A stretch of 43,167 bases of DNA from Sulfuritalea sp. (GCA_021738385.1 JAIPCF010000015.1:1-43167); one strand, 5' to 3'. Numbered from the stretch's first letter, positions 25,158-34,734 are shown. Notes: a model not told the origin generated them from the sequence alone. Program-made: numbers and translations.

Positions 25158-26915
25158 TCAGTGCGAAGTGGCGTCCCAGGTCTTGCGGATCTGCTCCAGA
25201 CGGTGGTTTCCGGCATCGCGTACGCTGACGAAATTCAGGTAGCCCTGCATCCGGTTGACCAGTCGTTTGCGGGTGTTGGAGTTAATCTCCAGCTTTCCGG
25301 CGGCATAATCCTCAAAGCACTTGACGATACAGGTTGCGGCATTGAGATACACCACAACGTTCTTGTTGGCCTCGGCCAGACGGTCAAACTCTTCGACGGC
25401 ATCCAGCAGCTGACCGTGCTTGGCCATATTGGCTGCCGCGACATTCAGCTGCTTGAGATGCTCTGTGGCTTCTTCAGCGATTCGGGTGGCATGGGCTTCC
25501 CAGCCGCCGCCGCTCATCATTTTCGAGATTCGACCTTCCATCGATTGATTGCCGATATGGTCCTGGAATAGCACCTCGGCCATTTTGCAGGCAGTTTCTT
25601 CGTCTCCCATCTCGACGGCGGCTTCCAGCATGAACATCGACTGCTCGCTATCGACTTCGACGCCACCGACTGTGGCGGATTCCAGCGCCAGCTTCATCTG
25701 TCGGTAGGCATCCGCCGCCACGTCGCGCTTTCCCGCAGTGACTGCGCTTGCATAGGAAACCGTTTTTGTCGAAAGTTTGTAGGCCGGATCATTCTTGTGG
25801 AAGTCCCGCAGGCTATTGTTCAGTGCTTCCAGCCGTTCTCCCGCCGCCCTTCCGCCACTTTTGACCAACATGGAAGCGTAGGTGCAGAAATCTCCAGGCT
25901 GCACGAAGCTCGAGCCGCGACCATGCTGGTGCATCAGGGCGAAGGCATCGATGGCGGTCTGCATGTCGTCGGTGGCCACCGCGATACGCGCGATGTTGCG
26001 CTGGCGCGTCAGCGACTTCGGATTCTTCTGCAGCACCAACTTGAGCAGCGATTTGGTGGCTTCGAGATCGCCCTTGTGCTCATGAACTTTAGCCAGTAGA
26101 TCGTGTGCGTGCAGATAGTCTGGGTTGTCATGGATCAGCTCTTCGATGATGGAAGCGGTTTCGTCATAGCGATCCAGGTGGAAAAAAGCCTTGGCTTTGC
26201 CCAGCTTGGCCCACGGCAACTTGGGCTTGTCCTGAAGTATGGATTCGTAATGATCGTAGGCTTCCTGGAAATGTTCCATCAGCATCATGCATTCGCCCGC
26301 AATGCGCTGGAAGCCCATGGCATGGCGTGGATTGAGAACGGACTCGACGCGACACAGCTCAAGCGCTTCTTCGATGCGCTCGGCGTCAAACAAATCCGTT
26401 GCGCCCTTCAGGGCCTGACGATTGTCCCAGGCCTTACCCAGCCGCTCGTGCAGCAGGTCGGGCGTAATCGGCTTGATCAGGTAATCATCGGGAGCCAGTT
26501 CCACGGCAGAGAAGACCTGTTCATACTTGCGTTCGCCGGTGATCATGATCCACAGCGTCGATTGCGGCAGCAACTTCAGCCGCCGCACCTCTTCCAGCAA
26601 TTGCTGGCCATCGCGCGTGTCGGAAAGAATGTAGTCGCACAACACCACGTCGTAATTACCGCGGGTGCGGATGCGATACAGCGCATCGTTGTAGCTGTCC
26701 GCCACGTCGATCTTTTTCCCTCCGGCGTTGGCGATGGTGGTGCGCAACCAGGCACGCATGGCCTGCGAGTCCTCGATCAGGAGATAGGAAAGATCTTCAT
26801 AAGGGCACGGAAGCGCCGCCGCACTCGGCTTGTCGGCGGACTTTCCTGCGGGAGCATCCGCATTTGTGCCCTCCATCAGGTTCAACAAATCATCAGCACG
26901 AAATAGATCAGACAT
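25158..26915 (-). CDS. Response regulator receiver domain fused to a long TPR-like region
   Basis: A 585-residue protein. After a 40-residue linker comes a CheY-like receiver (about 42-160) with acidic Glu48/Asp49, phosphoacceptor Asp94 in VVLCDY, Thr126 in MITGE and Lys148 in LIKPI. All key residues are present. The rest is helical repeats of TPR type (about 165-340 clearest: AMGFQRIAGECMMLMEHFQEAYDHYE, cited by its start AMGFQRIAGE). It has no DNA-binding or enzymatic output, so phosphorylation likely switches a protein contact. No histidine kinase is adjacent. The ATG at 26915 is chosen over longer frames because upstream residues look non-coding. Confidence 0.85.
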   Translation of the reverse strand: MSDLFRADDLLNLMEGTNADAPAGKSADKPSAAALPCPYEDLSYLLIEDSQAMRAWLRTTIANAGGKKIDVADSYNDALYRIRTRGNYDVVLCDYILSDTRDGQQLLEEVRRLKLLPQSTLWIMITGERKYEQVFSAVELAPDDYLIKPITPDLLHERLGKAWDNRQALKGATDLFDAERIEEALELCRVESVLNPRHAMGFQRIAGECMMLMEHFQEAYDHYESILQDKPKLPWAKLGKAKAFFHLDRYDETASIIEELIHDNPDYLHAHDLLAKVHEHKGDLEATKSLLKLVLQKNPKSLTRQRNIARIAVATDDMQTAIDAFALMHQHGRGSSFVQPGDFCTYASMLVKSGGRAAGERLEALNNSLRDFHKNDPAYKLSTKTVSYASAVTAGKRDVAADAYRQMKLALESATVGGVEVDSEQSMFMLEAAVEMGDEETACKMAEVLFQDHIGNQSMEGRISKMMSGGGWEAHATRIAEEATEHLKQLNVAAANMAKHGQLLDAVEEFDRLAEANKNVVVYLNAATCIVKCFEDYAAGKLEINSNTRKRLVNRMQGYLNFVSVRDAGNHRLEQIRKTWDATSH

Positions 26916-27197
26916 AGGTGAGCAAATCACTTGGCGCCGGACAAGGGCTTTTAGAGTAGCAGGGTTTGCTGCAAAGGATATTCTGCCTGTTTTCCGGGGA
27001 CTGTGGACCGGGCGTTGCCTAATGCCCACCCGAGCAACAAGGTCCTTGGCTCGCCCGACTTCAGCAGGCTGCTAGAATTTCCGCATCGTCGCGGAGGGTC
27101 CGGTAATGAGTGGCACGTTTGGTGATTCACATTTTGGCTGCATGCCGGGCACTCGAAGCAGGGCGTCTGTTCAGCGCACTAACCTTCGACTCGAGGC

Positions 27198-28109
27198 ATG
27201 AGTCCGCTGCGTGTTTCCGATCTGCGCAAATCCTACGATGGACGCGAAGTCGTTGCCGGGATCGGTTTCGAGTTGCGTCGTGGCGAGTGCTATGGCTTGC
27301 TGGGTCCCAACGGCGCAGGCAAGACCACCACCTTGCGTTGTTGTCTTGGACTGACTGCTCCCGATTACGGCGAAATAAGCCTGGTTGGCGAGCCGGTGCC
27401 GGCGCGGGCTCGCGAAGCTCGCGCGAAAATCGGGGTGGTGCCACAGTTCGACAACCTCGACCCCGATTTCACGGTGGCCGAAAACCTGATTGTTTATGGG
27501 CGCTATTTCGGCATGGCGGATGCCGAGATTCGCCCTTTGATCCCAGGCTTGCTCGAATTTTCCGGTCTGACGGGCAAAGCCGAGGCCAGCATCCGGACAT
27601 TGTCCGGCGGCATGAAGCGCCGCCTGACACTGGCCCGTGCCCTGGTGAATGACCCCGTGCTGCTGCTGCTCGACGAACCCACTACCGGGCTCGATCCACA
27701 GGCGCGCCACCTCATCTGGGATCGACTAAAGCGCCTGCTGGCGCAGGGCAAAACCATTTTGCTGACAACCCATTTCATGGACGAGGCAGAGCGCCTATGC
27801 CAGCGTCTGGCGATTCTCGATGATGGCCGCATGGTTACAGAAGGTGAGCCACGCGCACTGATTCATGAACACATAGAACCCCAGGTGGTCGAGGTCTATG
27901 GAGAAGACGCACCGGGCTGGGCCGCCCGCGAAGCCAATGCCTTTTCGCAGCGTGTCGAAGTCAGCGGTGAGACAGCCTTCTGCTATGTCGACGATGCCGC
28001 ACCGCTGCTCGCCCACCTCGCCGCCTGGCCGAATTTGCGTACGCTGCATCGTCCGGCCAATGTCGAGGATGTGTTTCTCAAACTCACCGGACGGGAGCTG
28101 AGAGACTAG
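27198..28109 (+). CDS. NodI-type ABC exporter, ATP-binding subunit
   Basis: A 303-residue ABC ATPase with Walker [11 protein letters not shown]-loop VVPQFDNLD, signature TLSGGMKRR, Walker [14 protein letters not shown] and the switch His in [13 protein letters not shown]. The [16 protein letters not shown] stretch is typical of the NodI/drug-exporter (DrrA-like) group. It pairs with the NodJ-type permease whose start is one base past its stop. The substrate is unknown; NodI names come from lipo-oligosaccharide export, but most such pairs lie outside rhizobia. The 282 bp upstream, between it and the divergent response regulator, hold no recognisable gene. Confidence 0.92.
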   Translation: MSPLRVSDLRKSYDGREVVAGIGFELRRGECYGLLGPNGAGKTTTLRCCLGLTAPDYGEISLVGEPVPARAREARAKIGVVPQFDNLDPDFTVAENLIVYGRYFGMADAEIRPLIPGLLEFSGLTGKAEASIRTLSGGMKRRLTLARALVNDPVLLLLDEPTTGLDPQARHLIWDRLKRLLAQGKTILLTTHFMDEAERLCQRLAILDDGRMVTEGEPRALIHEHIEPQVVEVYGEDAPGWAAREANAFSQRVEVSGETAFCYVDDAAPLLAHLAAWPNLRTLHRPANVEDVFLKLTGRELRD

Positions 28110-28110
28110 G

Positions 28111-28890
28111 ATGATGCTTCCCACGTCGCCGACTGTTTCCTTGCGCGCCTTCGCCGTTTGGCGGCGCAATTTTCTGGTCTGGAAGAAGTTGGCCATCCCG
28201 TCCTTGTTGGGCAATCTGGCCGATCCGATGATTTACCTGTTCGGTCTCGGCTACGGCCTGGGCGGGCTGTTGCCGCAAGTCCAGGGTGTCTCCTATATTG
28301 CTTTTCTGGCCGGCGGCACCGTGTGTGCCTCGACCATGAATGCCGCCTCGTTTGAAGCACTGTATTCGGCGTTTTCACGGATGCACATTCAGCGCACCTG
28401 GGAGTCGATCATGAATGCTCCGGTGACGCTGGAGGACGTGATGGCCGGTGAACTGCTCTGGGCAGCGGGCAAGGCCACCGTATCAGGGACGGCGATCCTG
28501 ATCGTGATTTCCCTGCTGGGTCTGGTGGCTTCGCCGCTCGCATTGTGGGCGCTGCCCGTGATTTTTTTGACCGGGCTGGCATTTGCAGCGCTGGGCTTGA
28601 TCGTTACCGCGCTGGCTCCTTCCTACGATTTTTTCATGTACTACTTCACTTTGTTCATTACGCCCATGGTGTTGCTATGCGGGGTATTTTTCCCGCCCGA
28701 TCAGTTGCCGCCGCTGGTACAGGCGATAGCGGCCTGGCTGCCACTGACACACGCTGTGGCTTTGGTGCGGCCTTTGCTGTTTGGTGAGATTCCGGCGGGC
28801 ATCCTCGGCCATGTCGCCTCATTGCTGGTGGTCGCGCTGGCCGCTTTCTGGATTGCACTGACGCTGATCCGTCGCCGTCTGCTGAAGTAA
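28111..28890 (+). CDS. NodJ-type ABC exporter permease
   Basis: A 259-residue ABC-2 permease with six hydrophobic segments. After VWRRNFLVWKKLAIPSLLGNLADP it follows the NodJ pattern, with EALYSAFSRMHIQRTWESIMNAP and the late motif GVFFPPDQLPPLVQAIAAWLPLTHAV. It acts as the channel half of the exporter encoded with the NodI-type gene. A GAGAG ribosome site overlaps the end of the preceding gene. thiS follows after nine bases, so the thiamine genes may share this transcript. Confidence 0.92.
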   Translation: MMLPTSPTVSLRAFAVWRRNFLVWKKLAIPSLLGNLADPMIYLFGLGYGLGGLLPQVQGVSYIAFLAGGTVCASTMNAASFEALYSAFSRMHIQRTWESIMNAPVTLEDVMAGELLWAAGKATVSGTAILIVISLLGLVASPLALWALPVIFLTGLAFAALGLIVTALAPSYDFFMYYFTLFITPMVLLCGVFFPPDQLPPLVQAIAAWLPLTHAVALVRPLLFGEIPAGILGHVASLLVVALAAFWIALTLIRRRLLK

Positions 28891-28899
28891 AATCAAGCG

Positions 28900-29100
28900 A
28901 TGGAACTCATCATCAATGGCGAATCTCAGCGGCTGGTGGAACCCGTGACGGTAGCCACTCTGCTTGAAGCGCGCGGCCTCGCCGGCAAAAGGGTAGCAGT
29001 CGAAAAAAACGGTGAAATCGTACCCAAAAGCCGGCATGCCGAAACGCCGCTGACAAGCGGTGACCAGATTGAAATTGTCGTCGCTGTTGGCGGCGGTTGA
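28900..29100 (+). CDS. thiS: ThiS sulfur carrier protein
   Basis: A 66-residue ubiquitin-like protein that starts [10 protein letters not shown] and ends in the diagnostic Gly-Gly (AVGGG). The C-terminal glycine is adenylated and thiocarboxylated to donate sulfur for the thiazole ring of thiamine. thiG follows 22 bp later. I see no TPP riboswitch ahead of it; it begins nine bases after the permease gene. Confidence 0.95.
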   Translation: MELIINGESQRLVEPVTVATLLEARGLAGKRVAVEKNGEIVPKSRHAETPLTSGDQIEIVVAVGGG

Positions 29101-29122
29101 CTATTTTCAGGGCTCAGCATTC

Positions 29123-29920
29123 ATGAACACGGATTCTCTACATATCGCCGGCAAAGCCTACCGCTCGCGTCTGCTGGTCGGCACTGGCAAATACAAGGAC
29201 TTCGCCCAGACACGCGAGGCGATTGAAGCTTCGGGGGCCGAAATCATCACGGTGGCCATTCGCCGCACCAATATTGGTCAGGAGCAGGGCCAACCCTCGC
29301 TGCTGGAGGTGTTGCCGCCCGCGCAATTCACCATTCTTCCCAATACGGCGGGGTGCTACACGGCTGAAGACGCGGTACGTACCCTGCGCTTGGGCCGCGA
29401 ACTGCTTGACGGCCATGCACTGGTCAAGCTCGAAGTGCTGGGTGATCCGACAACACTGTTCCCCAACATGCCGGAAACTCTCAAGGCCGCCGCGACACTG
29501 GTCAAGGACGGGTTTCAGGTGATGGTGTATTGCGCAGACGATCCGATTCAGGCGCGCATGCTGGAAGATATCGGTTGCGTTGCGATCATGCCGCTGGCTT
29601 CGCTGATCGGTTCCGGCATGGGTATTCTCAATCCCTGGAACCTGAAGCTGATCATCGAGCAGGCCAAGGTTCCGGTATTGGTCGATGCCGGTGTCGGCAC
29701 CGCTTCGGACGCCGCAATCGCCATGGAACTGGGCTGTGACGGGGTGCTGATGAATACGGCGATTGCCGGTGCGCAGAACCCGGTATTGATGGCCGGGGCC
29801 ATGAAGAAAGCGGTGGAAGCCGGGCGCGAGGCGTTTTTGGCTGGTCGCATGCCGAAAAAGTTTTACGCCGCCACGCCCAGTTCACCCGTTGGTGGAATGA
29901 TCGGCCACGGTGGCTCGTGA
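29123..29920 (+). CDS. thiG: Thiazole synthase ThiG
   Basis: A 265-residue TIM-barrel enzyme that builds the thiazole phosphate from deoxyxylulose phosphate, dehydroglycine and ThiS-thiocarboxylate. Features are [11 protein letters not shown] near the start, the Schiff-base Lys102 in VKLEVLGD, and the phosphate-binding [20 protein letters not shown]. The ATG at 29123 matches the family start. The open frame extends back into thiS without similarity. It overlaps the following gene by four bases (GTGA). Confidence 0.96.
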   Translation: MNTDSLHIAGKAYRSRLLVGTGKYKDFAQTREAIEASGAEIITVAIRRTNIGQEQGQPSLLEVLPPAQFTILPNTAGCYTAEDAVRTLRLGRELLDGHALVKLEVLGDPTTLFPNMPETLKAAATLVKDGFQVMVYCADDPIQARMLEDIGCVAIMPLASLIGSGMGILNPWNLKLIIEQAKVPVLVDAGVGTASDAAIAMELGCDGVLMNTAIAGAQNPVLMAGAMKKAVEAGREAFLAGRMPKKFYAATPSSPVGGMIGHGGS

Positions 29921-30486
29921 GACGCTTTGTCTTCGGTATCCTGTTTTTCGCCCTTCTTGGTTCGGCGCTTGCGGCAGACTCGTCAGCCGCTATTGTTCCT
30001 GACGAAAAGCACGCAGCGCTGAAAATCCTGCCAGGGCGTCAGGGCTACGCCTTCGAGCAACCCGAGATAATGATTCGCCAGCGACTGTTTGGTCTGGCAC
30101 ATGGAGTTTCACTGTTGGCCGCTGCCTGCCTTGATCTGCCAGAACATTCAGGATCGGCCCAAGACGCCTATGCAAGTTGGCATGCGAAGCAAGCCCAGGC
30201 CATCAAGACGCTGGTGACGGATCTCGCCCGCTACTACTTCGGTTCGCGCGCGGACGAATCACGATGGCAGGATCTGGTGCGCGCCCTGAATCTCAAAGAC
30301 AGCATCCAGGCTTCGCTGGGCCAGGTCAGTTTGCAGGAAGCATGCGCCAGTTTGCCTGCGGCGATTGTTCGACCCCGCTATCAGCTCGACAAGCTGCTGG
30401 CGCTCAGCGCCGCACCGCAGCCAGCCACCGCGCCTGCCGCTGAAGCCGTATCGCCATCGCCGAGTTTTTCCGAGCCCGGGAAATGA
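29917..30486 (+). CDS. Unrecognised exported protein between thiG and trmB
   Basis: A 189-residue protein with a clear signal peptide ([20 protein letters not shown], probably cut after LAA). The mature part is helical with one Cys pair area ([15 protein letters not shown]) and a Pro/Ala-rich tail. I do not recognise a family. It starts with GTG overlapping the thiG stop, and its stop overlaps the trmB start, so it is translationally linked to both. Residues 177-184 (AVSPSPSF) are encoded by a short copy of the dispersed repeat in the same frame as in hemW and the TauE gene. This suggests the tail was extended or altered by the repeat. Confidence 0.75.
   Translation: MRRFVFGILFFALLGSALAADSSAAIVPDEKHAALKILPGRQGYAFEQPEIMIRQRLFGLAHGVSLLAAACLDLPEHSGSAQDAYASWHAKQAQAIKTLVTDLARYYFGSRADESRWQDLVRALNLKDSIQASLGQVSLQEACASLPAAIVRPRYQLDKLLALSAAPQPATAPAAEAVSPSPSFSEPGK
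30445..30468 (-). repeat. Dispersed repeat, short form, in frame in the gene after thiG
   Basis: On the reverse strand it reads AAAACTCGGCGATGG then CGATACGGC, 22 of 24 bases as the common short form. In the gene's direction its eight codons give Ala-Val-Ser-Pro-Ser-Pro-Ser-Phe, starting exactly on a codon boundary. Confidence 0.75.
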
Positions 30487-31229
30487 GCAACACCGGCAAA
30501 GCGATTGATCCGAGCGAGGAGAAGCCAGCGGTGTCTGGCCAAGCCGAGCTGACCACTCGCCACATCCGCAGCTTTGTTCTGCGTCAAGGTCGCGTCTCCG
30601 ATGCGCAGCGACGATTCCACGAAGACGGCATGCCGCGCTGGGGTATTCCGTACCAGCCGACTCCGCTTGACTTCGATGCAGTCTTCGGTCGCAGCACCAA
30701 TCGGATTCTTGAGATCGGCTGCGGCATGGGTGAGACTACCGCGACCATTGCGGCCGAACATCCAAAAAACGATTACATCGGGATCGAAGTGCATACCCCT
30801 GGCGTTGGCAGCCTGCTGAAGGAAATCGCTACGCGCGAATTGTCCAATTTGCGCGTGATTCAGCACGATGCCGTCGACGTACTACGCAACATGATTGCGC
30901 CTGAATCGCTTTCCGGAGTTCATGTGTTTTTCCCCGATCCCTGGCCCAAGAAACGCCAGCAAAAGCGTCGCCTGATTCAGCCGGAATTTGTTAACTTACT
31001 GGCAACGCGGCTTGTGCCAAATGGATATATTCATTGCGCAACGGACTGGCAGGAGTATGCTGAACAGATGCTCGTTGTACTTTCAGGTGAGGCACTGCTG
31101 GAAAACATGGCCAAGGATTTCACCCCCCGACCGCTCTATCGACCACAAACCAAGTTCGAGACCCGGGGGCTGCGCCTTGGTCATGGCGTCTGGGACGTGG
31201 TTTTCCGCCGCAAACCCAAAACATGCTGA
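30483..31229 (+). CDS. trmB: tRNA (guanine-46-N7-)-methyltransferase
   Basis: A 248-residue SAM-dependent methyltransferase that makes m7G46 in tRNA variable loops. It has the SAM motif [16 protein letters not shown], the [13 protein letters not shown] strand, and the family marker [17 protein letters not shown]. The C-terminal [16 protein letters not shown] contains the TKFExR motif. A 50-residue N-terminal extension is usual in proteobacteria. Its start overlaps the previous stop (ATGA) and its end overlaps the diguanylate cyclase start. Confidence 0.95.
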   Translation: MSNTGKAIDPSEEKPAVSGQAELTTRHIRSFVLRQGRVSDAQRRFHEDGMPRWGIPYQPTPLDFDAVFGRSTNRILEIGCGMGETTATIAAEHPKNDYIGIEVHTPGVGSLLKEIATRELSNLRVIQHDAVDVLRNMIAPESLSGVHVFFPDPWPKKRQQKRRLIQPEFVNLLATRLVPNGYIHCATDWQEYAEQMLVVLSGEALLENMAKDFTPRPLYRPQTKFETRGLRLGHGVWDVVFRRKPKTC

Positions 31230-32362
31230 ATCTCGACCCGCGCAGCATTATTTTGATGGCCGGCGTCATGGCCTTGCTGATGTCGGTGGTGCTGTTTTTT
31301 CTGCGGCGCAATTATCCGCCTTCAATTCGCGGTCTTTCTGAATGGTCGGCGGGTCCGGTACTCGTTTTCATCTCGACGCTGTTCTTCGGCGCGCGCGGCA
31401 TGATTTCGGATCTGCTCTCGGTGGTCGCTGCCAACGTGATTTTGCTGGTCGGTCTGGTGCTGTTGTATTTCGGGACCCAGCGCTTTTTCGGCTTGCCAAA
31501 ATCGGTAAAGTTGTGGAGCACTTTGGTTTTCGCGGCTGCCGCTTTTTTTATCTGGACCCATGTCGAGCCGCACTATGGCCATCGTGTGATGATGATGGCC
31601 TTGATCATGAGCGCGCTTTCGTTCAGCCACTTTCGCCTGATTTGGTGTCGTGGAACGCGTAGTGTAGCCACTTTCTTGACAGCTTCGGCGCTGTTGATCC
31701 AGACCCTGGCACAGGTCTACCGCTTTGTCGATGCTTTCAGTATGCCGGCGGATGACGCGCTGATGATTATTTCACCGACCCAGTCTGTGGTGGTTACAAC
31801 CTATGCAGTGTGCATTCTGATGATTTCCATCGGCGTGGTGCTGATGGCGACCGACAGGCTACGTACGGAACTGGAACATTTGGCCAGCCATGATTCATTG
31901 ACGGGTACGCTGACGCGTCGTGCGCTGATTGATATCTGCGAGCAGGAATTTGAGCGCGGAAAGCGAAAGCCGCGCGAGACATCGCTGTTGGTCATGGATC
32001 TGGATCACTTCAAGGTCGTTAACGACACGTATGGTCATCAGGTCGGTGATCGAGTGCTTGTCGATTTTGCCGCCAGAACCAAGGCGCTGTTGAGGCGTCC
32101 GGATCACCTGGGGCGCTTTGGTGGAGAAGAATTTGTCGCCTTGCTGCCCGAAACGTCGCTGGATGAAGCGGTGATTGTCGCCGAGCGGGTTCGTGCCGGG
32201 GTCGAGCAGGGCGACGCAAAGCTGCCGACCTGTACCGTAAGTATCGGCGTTGCGCAAAGCCAGCCGGGAGATACCACGCTTGATGCATTGCTGGCGCGCG
32301 CCGATGCCGCGCTTTATCAGGCCAAGGCCGAGGGTCGCAATTGCGTCAGCATCGCGACGTAG
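31223..32362 (+). CDS. Membrane-bound diguanylate cyclase (GGDEF)
   Basis: A 379-residue protein with about six N-terminal membrane segments (about 6-205) and a C-terminal GGDEF domain. The active site is GGEEF at 300-304. The inhibitory I-site RRPD is at 291-294, five residues ahead, so it should be active and subject to product inhibition by c-di-GMP. The membrane part is of an unnamed kind with short loops and presumably senses a membrane signal. It overlaps trmB by seven bases. The NnrS gene starts seven bases after its stop. Confidence 0.92.
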   Translation: MLNLDPRSIILMAGVMALLMSVVLFFLRRNYPPSIRGLSEWSAGPVLVFISTLFFGARGMISDLLSVVAANVILLVGLVLLYFGTQRFFGLPKSVKLWSTLVFAAAAFFIWTHVEPHYGHRVMMMALIMSALSFSHFRLIWCRGTRSVATFLTASALLIQTLAQVYRFVDAFSMPADDALMIISPTQSVVVTTYAVCILMISIGVVLMATDRLRTELEHLASHDSLTGTLTRRALIDICEQEFERGKRKPRETSLLVMDLDHFKVVNDTYGHQVGDRVLVDFAARTKALLRRPDHLGRFGGEEFVALLPETSLDEAVIVAERVRAGVEQGDAKLPTCTVSIGVAQSQPGDTTLDALLARADAALYQAKAEGRNCVSIAT

Positions 32363-32369
32363 CGCAGTC

Positions 32370-33530
32370 GTGAAGTTTTCCGCTCACCCTTTCTGGCTGG
32401 TTGGATTCCGGCCGTTTTTTACGTTTGCCTGCTTGTCCGGTCTGAGCCTGCCGCCGCTCTGGGTAGCGATGTATCTGGGCGCCCTGTCCGTACCTAAGGC
32501 AAAGTTTGCAGCAGTTCAGTGGCATGCGCATGAAATGTTTTTCGGCTTTGGCTGGGCCGTACTCGGCGGTTTTCTGCTGACTTCAACCAAGAACTGGGTG
32601 CAGGTTCGCGGCTATCACGGTGCAGTATTGGTGTACCTCGCCGCCACCTGGCTCTTCGAGCGCGTCGGCATGTGGTTTGGCGGCCGCTGGCCTGCAATCG
32701 TTTTCGAGTTGTCGAACAGCATGTTTCTGGGCTCGATTGTCGCCATGTTGTTGTGGACCCTGGTGCGTTACCGCAAGGACGACAGTTACAACGACAACTA
32801 TTTTTTTCTGCTGATACTCCCGGTGTTTCTGCTCGCCAAGCAACTGATGCTGAGCACCGAATATTTCCAGATGGGTATCAGCATGGCGACCGGATTGTTC
32901 CGGGTGGCCTTTCTGGTCATGCTGGAACGCACCTTGACACAGTTCATGAAAAACGTTTACCAGGCAGATATCCTGCGTAATGCGCTACTGGATAGAAGCA
33001 TCAAGCTGCTTGGCTTGGCGCTGATCCCGGCCGGCTTTTTGCCGCCGGCTTTGTCCGCGTGGCTTTCACTGCTGCTGGCGCTGCTGCTGGCCGGCAGGCT
33101 GGTTTTCTGGAAGCCGCACCTGGCTGTGCGGCGAATCGATCTCGGCATCATGTATCTGGGCTACATCGCGATCGTACTGCAGCTGCTGCTCGAATTTCTT
33201 GGACAATTTGCGCCGCGACCCTGGGTCGGTGCTTTTTCGATGCACGTGTTTGCGCTGGGTGTCATGGGGCTGATCGTTCCAGCCATGCTGATTCGTATCG
33301 CCAAGGGACACACCGGGCGCAAGGTGGTGTTCGAAGCGATGGACAAGGCGGTGCTGTGGATCATGATCACCGCTTTTGCGCTGCGCGCGATCGCGCCGCA
33401 ACTCTATCCCGTCGCCTACGCGCACTGGCTCTGGCTCGCCGCAGCCGGCTGGTTCGCCGCCTTTGCGATCCTGGCCTGGCGATTGATCCCCTTTTTGTTC
33501 CGGCCGCGGATGGATGGCAAAGAGCACTAG
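32370..33530 (+). CDS. NnrS family protein
   Basis: A 386-residue protein with about 12 membrane segments. NnrS hallmarks are FWLVGFRPFF at the start, the QWHAHEMFFGF motif with His52 and His54, FSMHVFALGVMGL, and GHTGRK. NnrS is a haem- and copper-containing membrane protein linked to protection against nitrosative stress in denitrifiers, usually regulated by NNR/FNR-type factors. I use the GTG at 32370; upstream frame overlaps the GGDEF gene without similarity. No denitrification genes are in the window. Co-transcription with the diguanylate cyclase is likely. Confidence 0.9.
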   Translation: MKFSAHPFWLVGFRPFFTFACLSGLSLPPLWVAMYLGALSVPKAKFAAVQWHAHEMFFGFGWAVLGGFLLTSTKNWVQVRGYHGAVLVYLAATWLFERVGMWFGGRWPAIVFELSNSMFLGSIVAMLLWTLVRYRKDDSYNDNYFFLLILPVFLLAKQLMLSTEYFQMGISMATGLFRVAFLVMLERTLTQFMKNVYQADILRNALLDRSIKLLGLALIPAGFLPPALSAWLSLLLALLLAGRLVFWKPHLAVRRIDLGIMYLGYIAIVLQLLLEFLGQFAPRPWVGAFSMHVFALGVMGLIVPAMLIRIAKGHTGRKVVFEAMDKAVLWIMITAFALRAIAPQLYPVAYAHWLWLAAAGWFAAFAILAWRLIPFLFRPRMDGKEH

Positions 33531-33656
33531 CGTATCGCGCCATGCCTGTCGCGTCATGCCTTGTGATTCGCCGCGATTCGGTGTAGCGTTTGCACGCGGC
33601 AAACAATAGGCGGCTTTTAGCTGCCAGCGATTCATCATACCAACCGAGGAGAACCC

Positions 33657-34100
33657 ATGAGTACGATCAAGAAATTTATGGCTGTGGCTGCGAGCGCCCT
33701 CATCCTGGGCGGCTGCATGACCTCAAGGGAGATGGCAGCAAATTCCTATCCTGACAAAGTCGTCTATCACGTCAACGACACGGCGGATGCGAAGTCAGCC
33801 ATGCGCAATGTCGGCAACCATCTGGACGTGAATCCGCAGGCGCAAATCGTCGTGGTCACGCATGCCAAGGGGGTCGACTTTCTGATGGATGGCGCCAAGG
33901 ACCCGACTGGAAATCCCTACAACGTCACGGTCGAAACCCTTTCTGGTCGAGGCGTCACCTTTAATGTCTGCGAGATCACGCTGAAAAACCGCAAGCTGAA
34001 GCGCGAACAGTTCATTCCCGAGGCCGCCTTCGTGCCCTCGGGCGTGGCCGAACTGGCCAAGCTTCAGGCGCGAGGTGGCTACGCCTACATCAAGCCCTGA
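33657..34100 (+). CDS. DsrE-like lipoprotein
   Basis: A 147-residue protein with a lipoprotein signal (hydrophobic stretch then LGGC, Cys20 lipidated) followed by a DsrE-like domain. Conserved pieces are VVYHVNDTADAKSAMRNVGNHLD, QIVVVTHAKGVDFLMDG, FNVCEITLKNRKL and IPEAAFVPSGVAELAKLQ. DsrE-fold proteins handle sulfur or act as small redox partners; the exported ones are poorly characterised. A strong GAGGAG site precedes the ATG at 33657. It is followed by a good terminator and looks monocistronic. Confidence 0.85.
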   Translation: MSTIKKFMAVAASALILGGCMTSREMAANSYPDKVVYHVNDTADAKSAMRNVGNHLDVNPQAQIVVVTHAKGVDFLMDGAKDPTGNPYNVTVETLSGRGVTFNVCEITLKNRKLKREQFIPEAAFVPSGVAELAKLQARGGYAYIKP

Positions 34101-34146
34101 GACGAGCTCGGCACGGCAATCCGGGCTCTGGCCGGAAGATGAAAAC

Positions 34147-34177
34147 ACGGCGTGGAGCCGAAAACCCTCCACGCCGT
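34147..34177 (+). terminator. Intrinsic terminator after the DsrE lipoprotein gene
   Basis: ACGGCGTGGAG and CTCCACGCCGT make a perfect 11-pair stem around a nine-base loop, followed by TTTCATTT. It lies 46 bp past the stop. ACACGGCG at its left edge can pair instead with CGCCGTGT at 34185-34192, part of the neighbouring repeat copy. Confidence 0.8.
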
Positions 34178-34185
34178 TTCATTTC

Positions 34186-34208
34186 GCCGTGTCACCAGCG
34201 CCGACTTT
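34186..34208 (-). repeat. Dispersed repeat, short form, beside a terminator
   Basis: On the reverse strand it reads AAAGTCGGCGCTGG then TGACACGGC. It lies nine bases past the DsrE gene terminator and 43 bp before the end of the redoxin gene, between convergent genes. Confidence 0.7.
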
Positions 34209-34251
34209 GCACCATTGCGGATAGCACTCTGGCCGCTTGCCGCAATTTCCG

Positions 34252-34734
34252 CTACGGAAGCTCGGCCATGAGCCGATCAATATCCGCTTCGAGCTGTTGA
34301 TCTGACTCGACGCCAAAATGCTGCTTGCGCAGACGACCCGCGCTGTCAATCAGCAGGGTTGTCGGCGTTCCTTGCATTTCGTAGGCGCGCATGGTTTCCG
34401 GGATCAGACCATCGGTGGCCGCCTGGTCAACGCCCACGGGAAACGGTATGCGGAACTCGTGCAGATAAACCGCGAGCGCGTCTGGAGTCATCACGTGATG
34501 ATGCTCAAAGACCGTGTGCAGCCCGATCACGACCACGTCGCGCGCCCTCTCGTGATACCGATAGTTCTGCCACAGCCGAACCGCCTGCGGCCCGGCATGC
34601 ATGACGCAGGCTGGGCAAAGCATCTGGAAGGCGTGAATCAGCACCACCTTGCCGCGCAAGGCATCCAACGCGATTGGATGATCGGTATTGAACCACCGTG
34701 AAACGCTGAGCGGCGGGGCGGAATCCGGAATCAA
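34252..34734 (-). CDS. TlpA/redoxin-family thioredoxin-fold protein
   Basis: A protein of about 160 residues with a redoxin fold. KVVLIHAFQMLCPACVMHAGPQ carries a CPAC active site (Cys40/Cys43 from the chosen start), and the cis-Pro loop is GTPTTLLID. No signal peptide is seen with this start. I chose a TTG at 34734, overlapping the upstream P460 gene's stop, with AAGG at a good distance. A GTG at 34785 would add 17 residues. The tight overlap with the exported cytochrome P460 suggests a joint task, such as keeping the P460 haem-binding cysteines reduced, but a cytoplasmic peroxidase-like role is possible. Confidence 0.75.
   Translation of the reverse strand: MIPDSAPPLSVSRWFNTDHPIALDALRGKVVLIHAFQMLCPACVMHAGPQAVRLWQNYRYHERARDVVVIGLHTVFEHHHVMTPDALAVYLHEFRIPFPVGVDQAATDGLIPETMRAYEMQGTPTTLLIDSAGRLRKQHFGVESDQQLEADIDRLMAELP

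Noticed and set aside
26916..27197. Gap before the NodI-type gene searched for a small gene or a TPP riboswitch, since thiamine genes lie downstream
   Set aside because: No coding frame with a ribosome site and no thi-box-like sequence was seen; thiS begins nine bases after the permease gene.
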